Shown here in pieces: positions 37,400 to 47,543 of a DNA stretch of 64,000 nucleotides. The notes under the pieces were generated by a model, which saw only the letters and a program-made list of their open reading frames with translations, made no database searches and was not told the DNA's origin. Each line of letters starts with the position of its first letter. The stretch's first letter is position 1. Origin of the DNA: Peptoniphilus catoniae (lineage in GTDB: Bacteria; Bacillota; Clostridia; Tissierellales; Peptoniphilaceae); NCBI RefSeq assembly GCF_901447155.2, contig NZ_LR588417.1, positions 61,836-125,835 of the forward strand, given 5' to 3'. Position numbers and translations under genes: made by a program.

Positions 37400-38755
37400 C
37401 TATCTCTCCATTATAAAGTTTCCATTTTTAAGTTGAAAGAAAAGCTCCCTGCCTTGATAATTTACCTTTAAGCACAACTTTAGTCTGGAAGGCTCAAGGT
37501 CTGTATCATCAAGGTAAACTTTACTTACAGAGTCAATATTTGAAAGCACATTTAAAACAGATTTGCTTTCTTCCTTACTTCCTTTTGTAAAAATGTACAA
37601 GTTTTTGATAATTATCCTTTCAAAGGAAAGGGAGTTTACGGCAGTGTAATTTACAGCAGGCGAGTCTTCAGCCTTTCGATAGATTTGCTTAAAAGATCTA
37701 ACGTGATTTGAAAAGACTTCAAGCTCTATAAAGTTGGAAGCTTCTTTCTCTCCCGGATAGACTGTAAAATTGTCCTCTATATAATTAAAGGAGATTTTAT
37801 ATCCTAATTTGTTTTCTTCGTTAATTTCTTCTATTTTAACAACGTTTAGGTTCTCAATGGTTCCCAGTTTTGAAGAAATAAAATAAACTGCATAATCCAA
37901 AGATGTATAAAGATTAAGATTATTTGAAGAAAAGTCTTCTGTATTTTTATATTCTATAATACCCTTATTATTAAATTTAAGGTACTGTTGACCAAAGGCA
38001 TACACAGTTTCCTCAGGTTGGGTAATTTGGTTTATATAATCTATATTCATGCCTAGGAATCTCTCTACAAGACTGGTTTTGTAAACAGGATCCATATTTT
38101 CCATGTTACTTACATAGGAAATATTTCTATAATCAAAAGAATTATCTGCAGGAACAAAAACATTTTTATTTATATCGTATCTTTCTTTAAAGTTAAGGTA
38201 GATTGGGTAACCACTGCTTTTAACAAAATCAAGATCGGATTTAATTTCTTCTATAGGTTCAGTTTCAATAAGATAGTTGTTTGTGCCATCAGATAGGGCA
38301 AGCTTGTTATAAGAGAGGTAAATCTCCTTTACTTTAAGAATTTTGTCAGAATCTTTTTGATAACCAAGGGTATTGGCATATATACTTCCGTCTATATTTG
38401 AGCTGAATTGAAATACAATTGAGCCTGTGTTCATAAGATTCAGGTAGTCTTCTTGACTTATAGACTTAAGGTCATCCTCAGACAGGTCCTTTAATCTGTT
38501 GGAAATAATAATTTTATATTTTTCATAAAGTCCGTCGGAATCATAGGCAATTGTATGGTTGTATTTTGAAAAGTTAAAGACTGTTTTTTCAGGTCTTAAG
38601 ATTCTCTTAAATAGGTCTTCCCTGTCAAGGTTTTCTTCCTTAGCTATGTGTCTATTAAAGGATGGTGTTCTTATCCATAAAATCCCTGCTTGAAATATAG
38701 TTAGGATTATTAAAGTTACCATTATAATATTTAAGCTTATATCTCTTTTTTTCAT
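37400..38755 (-). CDS. yycH: WalK regulatory protein YycH
   Basis: 451 residues: an N-terminal anchor (ISLNIIMVTLIILTIFQAG) and a large extracytoplasmic region, as in YycH. It works with YycI on the WalK kinase. The frame opens at GTG 38767 inside walK's end, but the ATG at 38755 gives a better MKKR membrane start just after the walK stop (38760). Start choice is moderate. Confidence 0.85.
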   Translation of the reverse strand: MKKRDISLNIIMVTLIILTIFQAGILWIRTPSFNRHIAKEENLDREDLFKRILRPEKTVFNFSKYNHTIAYDSDGLYEKYKIIISNRLKDLSEDDLKSISQEDYLNLMNTGSIVFQFSSNIDGSIYANTLGYQKDSDKILKVKEIYLSYNKLALSDGTNNYLIETEPIEEIKSDLDFVKSSGYPIYLNFKERYDINKNVFVPADNSFDYRNISYVSNMENMDPVYKTSLVERFLGMNIDYINQITQPEETVYAFGQQYLKFNNKGIIEYKNTEDFSSNNLNLYTSLDYAVYFISSKLGTIENLNVVKIEEINEENKLGYKISFNYIEDNFTVYPGEKEASNFIELEVFSNHVRSFKQIYRKAEDSPAVNYTAVNSLSFERIIIKNLYIFTKGSKEESKSVLNVLSNIDSVSKVYLDDTDLEPSRLKLCLKVNYQGRELFFQLKNGNFIMER

Positions 38756-38759
38756 AAAA

Positions 38760-40538
38760 TCACCCACATGCCTTCAGGGTAATTTTAACTGCCGTTCCCT
38801 TACCATAGTCCGAGTCAAGTTCAAGAGAGCCGCCCATGGACTCTGCAAGGTTTTTTGATATAGATAGACCCAGACCTGTGCCGCCCATTTCCCTTGAGCG
38901 AGATTTTTCAACTCTGTAGAACCTTTCGAAAATTCGAGGCATATCTTCCTTTGGTATACCTATACCGTTATCCTTTACAACTATACAAACCTTATTATCA
39001 TCAGAGTAGGCTGATATTTCCACTTTGCCAAACTTATCTGTATATTTTATGGCATTTGAGATAATGTTAATTAAAATTCTGTCGGCACTGTTTCTGTCTG
39101 CTGAAATATCTTTTATATCCATGGGAATGTCTAAAACTATCTTGTGTTTTTTCTCTTTAATAAGAAGCTCCAAGTGATCTAAGGTTGAGCTTATAAGATC
39201 ATAGGTGTCAATTCTTTCAAACTTCGGCTTATAGGACTTATAGTCCAAATCAGACAGCTCCAAAAGATCCGTAACAAGAGAAGACATTCTGTTACTTTCG
39301 TTATTTATAACTTCAAGAAATTTTCTTTCTCTGGGATTTAAGTTTTTAGACATAAGAAGGGTCTCTCCATAGGACTTAATGGAAGTAATAGGTGTTTTAA
39401 GCTCGTGGGACACATTTGCAACAAAGTCCTTACGCATGGAGTCAAGGGCGTGTTCCTTGGTCATATCCTGTAAAACAACTATAATACCCAGGTCATAGAG
39501 GCTCTTTAACATAAAGGGAGCATACTTGATTTTGTAAAACCTGTCCTTTATTTCCACTTCACTTTCCCCTTCAAGGGAAGAGAGGTCGTTATAGTCAACC
39601 TTAATGTTAAGTGTGGACAAATCAAAAAATCTGTCTACATAATCGGTATCAATATTTAAAATTTTTCTTGCTATGGGATTTGCCTGAATTAAAAGTCCTT
39701 TTCTGTTAATTGCAACAACACCTTCAGTCATGTGATTAAAAATAGTGTTAAGCTTGGACTTTTCAAGCTCCATTTTTGAGATGGTAACATTAAGCTCGTC
39801 AGTAAGGTAGTTAAACATATGACCTAGATTTCCAATTTCGTCATTGGATTTTACATCGACCTTTTGACTGAAGTCGCCCTTTGCCATAAGAGAGGCTTTT
39901 TTAGTTACAGTACGAATAGGCTCTGTAATGGACTTGGCAATTATATAACCTAAAATCGTAGTAATAAGCAAAGCTATACCTGTAGCATAGGTAAGTATGG
40001 ACCTTGCCTTGTCAACAACATCATATACCTCAGACAGATTTGATGTCATATAAAGAATACCTCTTATTTTTCCTTCAGGGGAAAATATAGGTTTCGCTAT
40101 GTGTTTGGAGTTAAGGTTATCGATTTCTCCTATAACTATAGTTTCAGCCTCATCGCCCTTTAAGGCCTTGAGGATTAAACTCGGCTCCAAGGACTTGTGG
40201 GAAAGGGCTGATTTTCCTGAAACCTCAGCATTTGATGTTGAGGTTATTATAGTAGGCACATCTTTTGATGCTGATATGGCGTAAATAGTATCGTTTTGAG
40301 AAATACGCCAGGATGAAAGACTTTTATGAATTTCCTTTTCCTTGTCATCCCAAACATCAGTTGCCAAATAACCTGATGTATTTTCTATAGACATAAGAGT
40401 CCTATTCATTTCCTTGCCGGCACTTTCAATTTGTACCACCTCAAGTCTGTTAATAATAAAGGCTCCAACTATGGCCATACAAATAAGAACCAGTACAAAA
40501 TATATAGTTATAAATCTATATCTGATACTGCTGAACAT
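38760..40538 (-). CDS. walK: Sensor histidine kinase WalK
   Basis: 592 residues. An N-terminal membrane segment, an extracytoplasmic sensor domain of roughly 140 residues, a second membrane segment near 185-200, HAMP, PAS (about 260-360), HisKA with the H-box His378 in VSHELKTPITSIKSYGE, and a HATPase domain with IISNAIKYTD and GTGLGLSISKNL. This is the WalK/VicK architecture controlling cell-wall metabolism. The ribosome-binding site GGAGG lies over the walR stop. Confidence 0.96.
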   Translation of the reverse strand: MFSSIRYRFITIYFVLVLICMAIVGAFIINRLEVVQIESAGKEMNRTLMSIENTSGYLATDVWDDKEKEIHKSLSSWRISQNDTIYAISASKDVPTIITSTSNAEVSGKSALSHKSLEPSLILKALKGDEAETIVIGEIDNLNSKHIAKPIFSPEGKIRGILYMTSNLSEVYDVVDKARSILTYATGIALLITTILGYIIAKSITEPIRTVTKKASLMAKGDFSQKVDVKSNDEIGNLGHMFNYLTDELNVTISKMELEKSKLNTIFNHMTEGVVAINRKGLLIQANPIARKILNIDTDYVDRFFDLSTLNIKVDYNDLSSLEGESEVEIKDRFYKIKYAPFMLKSLYDLGIIVVLQDMTKEHALDSMRKDFVANVSHELKTPITSIKSYGETLLMSKNLNPRERKFLEVINNESNRMSSLVTDLLELSDLDYKSYKPKFERIDTYDLISSTLDHLELLIKEKKHKIVLDIPMDIKDISADRNSADRILINIISNAIKYTDKFGKVEISAYSDDNKVCIVVKDNGIGIPKEDMPRIFERFYRVEKSRSREMGGTGLGLSISKNLAESMGGSLELDSDYGKGTAVKITLKACG

Positions 40539-40539
40539 T

Positions 40540-41229
40540 TTATCCTCCGAAATAGTAACCTACACCGCGCTTTGTAAGAATGTATCTATAATCCTTGCCC
40601 TTGTCCTCAATTTTTTCTCTAAGTCTTCTTACTGTTACATCCACCGTTCTAATATCTCCGTAATATTCATAGTCCCAAACCTTATCAAGAAGTTCTTCCC
40701 TTGATACAACCTGACCGGATTGCTCAATAAGGTATTTTAAAAGTTCGTATTCACGAAGGGTTAGATTAATTTCCTTGCCCTTCTTTTTAATTTCATACTT
40801 GTCAAGATCAATAACAAGATCCCCGGCTTCAATTACATTTGAATCTAAGGACTCTTCACTTTCCAAACCGTTTCTTCTTAAGATGGCCTTAACTCTTGCG
40901 GTAAGTTCCCTCATGGAAAATGGTTTTACCACATAGTCATCAGCGCCAAGTTCAAGACCCAGGACCTTATCCACTTCTTCCTGTTTAGCAGTAAGCATAA
41001 TTACAGGCACACTTGAAGTTTTTCTAACTTCTCTAAGGACAGAGAAGCCGTCAAGCTTAGGCATCATAACATCTAATATTATAAGATCGAATTTTTTATT
41101 TTTAAAAACATCAAGGCACTCTTTTCCGTCAAAGGCCTTGGTAATTTCATAACCTTCCTGATCTAAGTTGTATTCAATTATTTCAGCTATAGCCTTTTCA
41201 TCATCTACAACTAAAATTTTTCCCATCAT
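40540..41229 (-). CDS. walR: Response regulator WalR
   Basis: 229 residues, OmpR/PhoB type. The phosphoacceptor is in LIILDVMMPKLDG (Asp53 counted from this start), receiver end VIMLTAK, and the C-terminal winged helix ends VRRLREKIEDKG. In the window it heads walR-walK-yycH-yycI. The frame is open to 41268, but GGAGG upstream of ATG 41229 decides the start. WalR is typically essential in low-GC Gram-positives. Confidence 0.96.
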   Translation of the reverse strand: MMGKILVVDDEKAIAEIIEYNLDQEGYEITKAFDGKECLDVFKNKKFDLIILDVMMPKLDGFSVLREVRKTSSVPVIMLTAKQEEVDKVLGLELGADDYVVKPFSMRELTARVKAILRRNGLESEESLDSNVIEAGDLVIDLDKYEIKKKGKEINLTLREYELLKYLIEQSGQVVSREELLDKVWDYEYYGDIRTVDVTVRRLREKIEDKGKDYRYILTKRGVGYYFGG

Positions 41230-41308
41230 AACTATTCCTCCTAATGGGTATATTATATCAGAGTTCAAAAAAATTTTTTAGTAGAGACTTTCAGGCGGGA
41301 GTGATTAG

Positions 41309-42028
41309 GTGAAAAGAGTTCATTATATAGATACATTAAGAGGCTTTACAATAATATCCATGATTTTCTATCACCTGTTTTATGATTTAGTTTATATTTT
41401 CGGAAGGGACATAGAATTTTATACAATAGAAAAAGTAAGACCTTGGCAAATTTCAATAGCTGTCAGTTTCTTTATAATATCAGGAATAAGCTCTTATCTT
41501 ACAAAAGGGGATAAGCTTATAAAGAAAGGTCTTATAGTAAGTCTTTTAGGTCTTCTTATAAGTTTGGTAACTTATATTTTTATTAGAAATGAGCTTATAA
41601 TTTTCGGCGTTTTAAATGGTCTTGGCGGATCCATGATTATTTGCGGCTTTTTAAAGGAAAGGCTCAACAAAATAAACATCTTTTGGATGATTGTCTTCAT
41701 CTTGCTCTTTATAATTTTTTATAATATTGATGCAGGCTACTTGAATCTATTTATCTATAAAATAAAAGTACCGGAGTTTTTATACAGAATGAATTTATTT
41801 ATTTTGGGATTTCCTAAGGAAACTTTTAGATCATCAGACTACTTTCCTCTAATACCCTGGATATTTATTTATCTTTTCGGGTATGGACTTGGTAAACTTT
41901 TAAAGGAAAAAGACTTTTTCGGATACTACGGCAGCAAAAATATTTTATCCCTGGTAGGCAAAAACTCCCTTAAGATTTATTTGCTACATCAACTTGTAAT
42001 CTATGGACTTTTAGAACTTATATTTTAA
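41309..42028 (+). CDS. DUF1624-family membrane protein
   Basis: 239 residues, about seven membrane segments, opening RVHYIDTLRGFTIISMIFYH, the signature of the DUF1624/heparan-acetyltransferase-like clan. A transmembrane acyl transfer is suspected for the clan but not shown for this protein. The start is GTG at 41309 with GGGAG upstream. It is divergent from walR. Confidence 0.8.
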   Translation: MKRVHYIDTLRGFTIISMIFYHLFYDLVYIFGRDIEFYTIEKVRPWQISIAVSFFIISGISSYLTKGDKLIKKGLIVSLLGLLISLVTYIFIRNELIIFGVLNGLGGSMIICGFLKERLNKINIFWMIVFILLFIIFYNIDAGYLNLFIYKIKVPEFLYRMNLFILGFPKETFRSSDYFPLIPWIFIYLFGYGLGKLLKEKDFFGYYGSKNILSLVGKNSLKIYLLHQLVIYGLLELIF

Positions 42029-42057
42029 AAAATTCTACAATTTAATAATTCCTAATA

Positions 42058-42087
42058 AAAGATTCACAAATTAATGTGGGTCTTTTT
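42058..42087 (+). terminator. Terminator of the DUF1624 gene
   Basis: AAAGATTCACA and TGTGGGTCTTT arms with two wobble pairs, then TT, 30 bases after the stop. Confidence 0.75.
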
Positions 42088-42214
42088 CATATTTACATTA
42101 TTTATTCTTATTTAAAGCTAAGCTAATAACCTCAAGGTGGCTTTTACAGATTTTACATAAATTTTAAAATTCAGATATTTTTTCTATACATATGCTCTAT
42201 AGATTATAGAAGAG

Positions 42215-43000
42215 GTGATTGATATAGAGAGAATTTTTATTTCATCTTCTCTTATGTGGGATTTTTCTGAGGAGGAAATTTTTGACTGTGCCTGTGTAAA
42301 CAATTTATCAGGTATAGAATTTTGGTCTCAACAAATCGAAAATAAAAATCTTTCTTCTGAAAAGATAAGGGATTTAGCAAAGGAGTTTAATCTGAATCTT
42401 ACTCTTCACGCAAAGAGTTGGGATTTAAACTTAGCATCAATTAACAAAAAGGTCAGGGACTTAAGTCTAAGGGAAACCTTAGCTGATATAGACCTGGCAA
42501 GTAAAATCGGAGCAGGAGAAATTACCATCCATCCGGGGAGATTTTCTGTAGGATTTAAAGAAGAATTTTATTACGATCTTTTAAGGGAAAGCTTTAGTGC
42601 TATTCTCAACTATTCTCTAAAGAAAAAAGTTAAGGTGTCTATAGAGATAATGGAAAAAATAAAAAAGGAATTTATTATAGATCTTTATTCTTTAAAAAAG
42701 CTTACAGGCAGTAGTTACGAGGATTTTTTATACACCCTTGATGTTGCTCATTGTGACAACCTGGATGAAATATACTTTAACCTTAACAATTTAAAAAATA
42801 TTTCTAAGGTTCATATAAGCAACAGGCTTAGGGATAAGTATCATACTGAACTTGATAGGGGAATGTTTCCTATGGAAGAGATTATAGAAAAGATAGGAGA
42901 AAAAAATCTTCCCATGGTAGTCGAAGGAATGGAAATAGGTAGAACAACTTTTATTTTAGATAGGAATTTAAAATTTTTAAAGGAGAGAAAAATAATATGA
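42215..43000 (+). CDS. TIM-barrel sugar phosphate isomerase/epimerase-like protein
   Basis: 261 residues of the AP-endonuclease-2 TIM-barrel clan. Motifs include TLHAKSWDLNLAS, EITIHPGRFS and LDVAHCDNLDE, with Glu/Asp/His metal ligands spread along the barrel. The substrate is unknown. The only in-frame start near the beginning is GTG 42215 immediately behind GAAGAG, so the exact start is uncertain. It overlaps the binding-protein gene by 4 bases and forms one unit with the ABC transporter and PHP genes. Confidence 0.75.
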   Translation: MIDIERIFISSSLMWDFSEEEIFDCACVNNLSGIEFWSQQIENKNLSSEKIRDLAKEFNLNLTLHAKSWDLNLASINKKVRDLSLRETLADIDLASKIGAGEITIHPGRFSVGFKEEFYYDLLRESFSAILNYSLKKKVKVSIEIMEKIKKEFIIDLYSLKKLTGSSYEDFLYTLDVAHCDNLDEIYFNLNNLKNISKVHISNRLRDKYHTELDRGMFPMEEIIEKIGEKNLPMVVEGMEIGRTTFILDRNLKFLKERKII

Positions 43001-44064
43001 AAAGATTGTTGGCTATAATATTAATGACATTTGCTCTTGTAGCTTGCTCATCAGGTGGAAATGAAAAGGCAGGCACGGGAAATACAGAGAACACTCAAAA
43101 TACAAAAGAGGCAAATACTACTGTAAGTGAACAAACTGAAGGTAAAAAAGCAAAGGGAACAATAACTTTATATACCTCTCAACCTGAAGAGGATGCTAAA
43201 AAGTTGGTAGATGGTTTTAAAAAAGTTTACCCTGAAGCTGATGTAGTAGTATTCAGATCAGGAACAGAGGAACTTGTTTCAAAAATTTTATCTGAAAAAG
43301 AGGTTAATGCTCTTCAGGCTGATGTAGTTTTAGTTGCAGACACTGTTACCTTTGAAATCTTAAAGGAAAAAGACATACTTGACAAGTATGTTTCCCCTGA
43401 GCTTGACGGACTTAATGAAAAATTTTACGACAAGGAAAACTATTATGCCGGAACAAAGATAATTTCCACAGGTATAATTCAAAATACTGATATTTATTCA
43501 GGTGAGGTAAAGGGGTTTAAAGATTTAATAAGTCCTGAAACAAAATCTCAAACAATTATGCCTTCACCCTTGTATTCAGGAGCTGCTGCCTATAATCTTT
43601 CACTTTTAACCAGAACTGACGGTATAGGCTGGGACTTTTATAAGGGTCTAAAAGACAACGACATTTTAGTGGACAAGGGAAATGGTGCAGTTCAAAAATC
43701 AGTAGTTTCCGGACAAAAGGGACTTGGAATAATTGTTGACTATATGGCTAATCGTTCAAAGAAAGAAGGGGCACCTGTTGAATTTATTTACCCTGAAGAA
43801 GGATCACCTATAGTTACTGAACCAGTAGGTATTGTAAAAGGAAGTAAAAACCTTGAAGCTGCACAAGCCTTTTATGACTATATAATTTCAAAGGAAGGTC
43901 AAGAGCTTGCAGCATCTATGGGCTACACTCCTATTAGAGAAGATATAGAAGCACCTGAAGGATTAAAGTCTGCCAAGGAACTAAATATCCTGTCAGGAGA
44001 TGACAAAGTCCTATTGGAAAACAGGGAAGCCGATAAAGAAGAATTTTCAAAAATATTCCAATAA
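42997..44064 (+). CDS. ABC transporter substrate-binding lipoprotein (family 6/13 type)
   Basis: 355 residues. A lipoprotein signal ends VACSS (Cys17). The mature protein resembles Fbp/AepX-like binding proteins; PSPLYSGAAAYNLSLL is a likely anion-binding loop (SGAA). A tandem Tyr pair as in ferric-binding proteins is not obvious, so a phosphonate or organophosphate ligand is at least as plausible as iron. Co-transcribed with the permease and ATPase. Confidence 0.85.
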   Translation: MKRLLAIILMTFALVACSSGGNEKAGTGNTENTQNTKEANTTVSEQTEGKKAKGTITLYTSQPEEDAKKLVDGFKKVYPEADVVVFRSGTEELVSKILSEKEVNALQADVVLVADTVTFEILKEKDILDKYVSPELDGLNEKFYDKENYYAGTKIISTGIIQNTDIYSGEVKGFKDLISPETKSQTIMPSPLYSGAAAYNLSLLTRTDGIGWDFYKGLKDNDILVDKGNGAVQKSVVSGQKGLGIIVDYMANRSKKEGAPVEFIYPEEGSPIVTEPVGIVKGSKNLEAAQAFYDYIISKEGQELAASMGYTPIREDIEAPEGLKSAKELNILSGDDKVLLENREADKEEFSKIFQ

Positions 44065-44076
44065 GAGGGATCTAAT

Positions 44077-45738
44077 TTGAAAAGAGATAAGCTGCTAGAT
44101 TATTTAATTGCTATAGTAGTTGTATTTATATTTGTCATCCCCTTTATAAAGCTTTTTATAAGAAGCTTTCAAGGGGATGGACTTATAATAAACTACAGTA
44201 AAATATTTTCAGATAAAAGGGTTATTAAAGGAATAATAAATACCTTTATTATAGGTATATCATCTTCCTTTATAACCCTTATTGTAGGCTCTTACCTGGC
44301 CTTTATAATAGCCTATACAAATATAAGATTTAAAGGACTTTTAAAGGTTTTAGTTTATCTGCCCTTTATTGTGCCAAGCTATATTATGACTCTTGCTTGG
44401 ACCAACATAACATCCAATGTAGGTATAGTTACAAAACTTCTTAAGTCAGTAGGACTTAAGCCTATTAACCTATATTCAATAGGGGGGATAGTTTTTCTTA
44501 TGCTGGTTTGCTATACTCCCTTTGTTTATTTAAGTGTTTATAGGAGCCTTATAAAGGTGCCCTTAAGCAATGAACATGCTTCCAAACTATTGAATTATGG
44601 AAGCTTTGAAACCTTTAGAAATATAAATTTAAGACAGATTACGCCTACTCTTGTAAGCACCTTTGTCCTTGTATTTTTATCAAGCTTGGACAACTTTTCC
44701 ATTCCGGCTTTTTTAGGAGTGCCTGCAGGGATTTCAGTTCTGTCTACCTTAATTTATGAAAAGACGATTTCTATATCAACAGGAGGATTTACAGACCCGG
44801 CTGTTTTGTCGGCACTTCTGTTTATAATCTCTGTATCTGTATCCGGAATTGAGTCGTCAATAATTAAAAGATCAAGAACAGGTAAGGACTCATCTGAGGA
44901 CACACAAATAAGATACTCTTTTAAGCCGAAAACAAGAAGTTTTATTGAAGTATTGACCTTTTTAGTATTTATCTTTATAAATATTGTGCCTATAGGCTTT
45001 ATGATATATTCATCTCTTGTAGGCAACTATGTAGATGGATTTTCTTTTTCAAATTTAAGCCTTGATAACTATAGGTCTTTATTTTCAATATCTTCTATAA
45101 AAATGTCCATTACCAACAGTTTAACCTACGCTTTAATAACTGTTATAATATGTGCTTTTTTATCTATAATCTATGCTTATTTTAAATGGAAGAAAAAGTT
45201 TGATTTAAGTATTTCCATTCTTGAAAAGGCTACAAGTATTTCCTATTCTTTACCTGGAATGGTACTTGCTTTGTGTATGATATTTCATTGGGCAAAGCCT
45301 ATACCAGGACTTAATATAGGGTTTTATGCAAGCTCCGTAATTATTTTAATAGCCTATGTCAGCAGGTTTTTAATTATAGACATGAAGTCGGCCTATCAAG
45401 GGTTTTCTTCAATATCAACAAGCCTTGAGTATGCGGCGGTTTTGTCTAACAGGTCAAGTTTAAAAAAGTGGACTGAAATCTTTCTACCTTTAATTTATAA
45501 ATATGTTTTAACATCCAGTCTACTTATTTTTGTCTATTCCCTGTCGGAGCTTAGCCTTTCAGCCATACTGTCAGGGCCCTTTACAAAAACAATAGGGCTT
45601 TTTATTTTCAACCTACAACAGGCAGGGGACTATAATCTGGCCTATGCCATGTCTACCTTGGTTTTAATAGTGCTTTTAGCTATGTATATATTAATGGAAA
45701 AAATAAATAGTGGAGGAAAAAATGAGTTTAGTAATTAA
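44077..45738 (+). CDS. ABC transporter fused permease
   Basis: 553 residues with two consecutive permease domains, about twelve membrane segments, the fused FbpB-like form. The EAA-type loops are EHASKLLNYGSFETFRNINL in the first half and EYAAVLSNRSSLKKWTEI in the second. The start is TTG at 44077 behind GAGGG. It overlaps the ATPase gene by 17 bases at its end. Confidence 0.92.
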   Translation: MKRDKLLDYLIAIVVVFIFVIPFIKLFIRSFQGDGLIINYSKIFSDKRVIKGIINTFIIGISSSFITLIVGSYLAFIIAYTNIRFKGLLKVLVYLPFIVPSYIMTLAWTNITSNVGIVTKLLKSVGLKPINLYSIGGIVFLMLVCYTPFVYLSVYRSLIKVPLSNEHASKLLNYGSFETFRNINLRQITPTLVSTFVLVFLSSLDNFSIPAFLGVPAGISVLSTLIYEKTISISTGGFTDPAVLSALLFIISVSVSGIESSIIKRSRTGKDSSEDTQIRYSFKPKTRSFIEVLTFLVFIFINIVPIGFMIYSSLVGNYVDGFSFSNLSLDNYRSLFSISSIKMSITNSLTYALITVIICAFLSIIYAYFKWKKKFDLSISILEKATSISYSLPGMVLALCMIFHWAKPIPGLNIGFYASSVIILIAYVSRFLIIDMKSAYQGFSSISTSLEYAAVLSNRSSLKKWTEIFLPLIYKYVLTSSLLIFVYSLSELSLSAILSGPFTKTIGLFIFNLQQAGDYNLAYAMSTLVLIVLLAMYILMEKINSGGKNEFSN

Positions 45739-46756
45739 AAATTTGTATAAGAGTTTTGGAGATAAGGCCGTTTTAAAAGATATAAATTTAGAAATAAAGG
45801 AAGGAGAATTTATTTCCCTTTTAGGGGCCAGTGGTTGTGGGAAAACTACACTTTTAAAAATAATTGCCGGCTTTGAAGGAATAGATTCAGGAGAGGTTAT
45901 AAAAGACGGCAGGATTTTTGTAAAAAACAATGAAGTTTTTCTTCCTCCTCAAGACAGAAACCTTAATATGGTTTTTCAACAGTTTGCTCTTTGGCCACAT
46001 ATGAATGTAAAAGAACACTTGGAGTATGCCGTTAAAGGAAGGAATAAAAAGTCCAATGCTGATGAAGAAATAAATCGCATGATTGATATAGTTGGACTTA
46101 AAGGATTTGAAAAGTCTTATCCTGATGATCTTTCAGGAGGACAAAAGCAAAGAGTTGCATTGGCAAGGGCGCTTATAACAAGACCTGAAATTATTCTTAT
46201 GGACGAACCTTTATCCGCTCTTGATGCAAACTTGAGAATTGAAATGCGTAAGTTTATAAAGGAGATCCATGACAAGTTTAAGTCCACAATAATTTATGTA
46301 ACTCATGATCAAGGCGAGGCCCTGGCAATGAGCGACAGAATAGTTATTTTAAAAAACGGCATTATTGAACAGGAGGGAAGCCCCTTTGAAATTTATGAAA
46401 GTCCTAAAACCGAATATGTTGCAAAATTTGTAGGAAAGTCAAATCTTATAAGAGGAAGCTGGCAAGGAGATTTATTTGAGGTTGAGGGCTGTGATATTAC
46501 CTTTAAGGATAAAGCGGTTAAGGCAAATTTCGCAAATCAAAACCTCTACCCTGTAAAGCCTGAGGATTTGTCTATATCAAAGGGAAACTCAGGCATAAGC
46601 GCCAAGGTAATATCAATAGAATATATGGGAACCGGATTTGAGTACAAACTTCAGTCTAATCAAGGTATAATAAATGTACACAGTAAAAAAGCCGGTTATA
46701 GACCGGGAGAGGATGTAAAGGTAATTAAGGAGGAGTTTTATAGAGATGCTATGTGA
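45722..46756 (+). CDS. ABC transporter ATP-binding protein
   Basis: 344 residues. Walker A LLGASGCGKTTLL, signature LSGGQKQRVALARAL, Walker B IILMDEPLSALD, and a C-terminal TOBE-like domain (about 280-344). This belongs to the FbpC/PotA-type importers. The frame is open from GTG 45710, but GGAGG at 45712-45716 sets ATG 45722. It overlaps the PHP gene by 11 bases. Confidence 0.93.
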   Translation: MSLVIKNLYKSFGDKAVLKDINLEIKEGEFISLLGASGCGKTTLLKIIAGFEGIDSGEVIKDGRIFVKNNEVFLPPQDRNLNMVFQQFALWPHMNVKEHLEYAVKGRNKKSNADEEINRMIDIVGLKGFEKSYPDDLSGGQKQRVALARALITRPEIILMDEPLSALDANLRIEMRKFIKEIHDKFKSTIIYVTHDQGEALAMSDRIVILKNGIIEQEGSPFEIYESPKTEYVAKFVGKSNLIRGSWQGDLFEVEGCDITFKDKAVKANFANQNLYPVKPEDLSISKGNSGISAKVISIEYMGTGFEYKLQSNQGIINVHSKKAGYRPGEDVKVIKEEFYRDAM

Positions 46757-47483
46757 TCTTCACACACATACAATAGTTAGTGGACATGCCTACTCAACTC
46801 TTAAGGAAAATATTGAAGAGGCTAAGAAAAAAGGACTTAAATTTATAGGAACCAGTGAACACTCTGAACAAATGCCGGGAACATGTAATAATGTATATTT
46901 TTACAATATGAAGATTCTAAAGAGGAATTTTGACGGCATATATTTAATAAGGGGAGCCGAGGCAAATATTATAGACTATTGTGGAAGACTTGACTTGACA
47001 GAAGACAAGCACCTTAGAAATTTGGATTATCTAATAGCTTCACTTCATTCAGCCTGTATAAAGGATGGAGGACTTACAAATAATACCGAAGCCTTAATAA
47101 AGGCCATGGACATGAAGAAGGTAAGAATAATAGGACACCCTGATGATGACAGATACCCTATAGACAAAGAGGAGCTTGTACTTGCAGCTAAGAAAAAGGG
47201 CATATTAATTGAGCTTAATAATTCTTCATTGACTAAGGAAACCTCAAGGATAAATGCAAAATCAAATAACATTGAAATTTTAAAGCTTTGTAAGGATTAT
47301 AAGGTGGATATAATAATTAATTCAGATGCCCATGTTGATTATCAGGTGGGAGATTTTAAAAAAGCCCTTAAGCTTATTGAAGAAGTTAGCTTTCCAAAAG
47401 AAAGAGTTGTAAATTTTGATGAGAATGAAGATAGGCTTTTTGACTATTTGAAGATAAATAAGGAAAAATTTTACCAAGATTAA
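46746..47483 (+). CDS. PHP-domain phosphatase (YcdX-like)
   Basis: 245 residues. Metal-binding DLHTHTIVSGHAYST at the N-terminus, TSEHSEQMPG, and SLHSACI plus GHPDDD farther on, the PHP trinuclear-metal pattern of YcdX-type phosphatases. Placed after a transporter of likely anionic ligands, it may hydrolyse the imported phosphoester. It overlaps the ATPase stop by 11 bases and ends the module before a bidirectional terminator. Confidence 0.88.
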   Translation: MLCDLHTHTIVSGHAYSTLKENIEEAKKKGLKFIGTSEHSEQMPGTCNNVYFYNMKILKRNFDGIYLIRGAEANIIDYCGRLDLTEDKHLRNLDYLIASLHSACIKDGGLTNNTEALIKAMDMKKVRIIGHPDDDRYPIDKEELVLAAKKKGILIELNNSSLTKETSRINAKSNNIEILKLCKDYKVDIIINSDAHVDYQVGDFKKALKLIEEVSFPKERVVNFDENEDRLFDYLKINKEKFYQD

Positions 47484-47522
47484 AAAATGACCCGGGAAGG
47501 ACAACTTCTCAGGTCATTTTTA
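47484..47522 (+). terminator. Bidirectional terminator
   Basis: AAAATGACC and GGTCATTTT arms with an inner GGGAAG/CTTCTC stem, directly after the PHP stop, serving both converging units. Confidence 0.88.
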
Positions 47523-47543
47523 TTTTAATAGGCTTTATTTAAT

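Noticed and set aside
42997-46756. Firm call as a ferric iron ABC transporter
   Set aside because: Fused permease and ATPase are of the Fbp type, but the binding protein shows no obvious iron-binding Tyr pair and the flanking genes suggest a phosphate ester.
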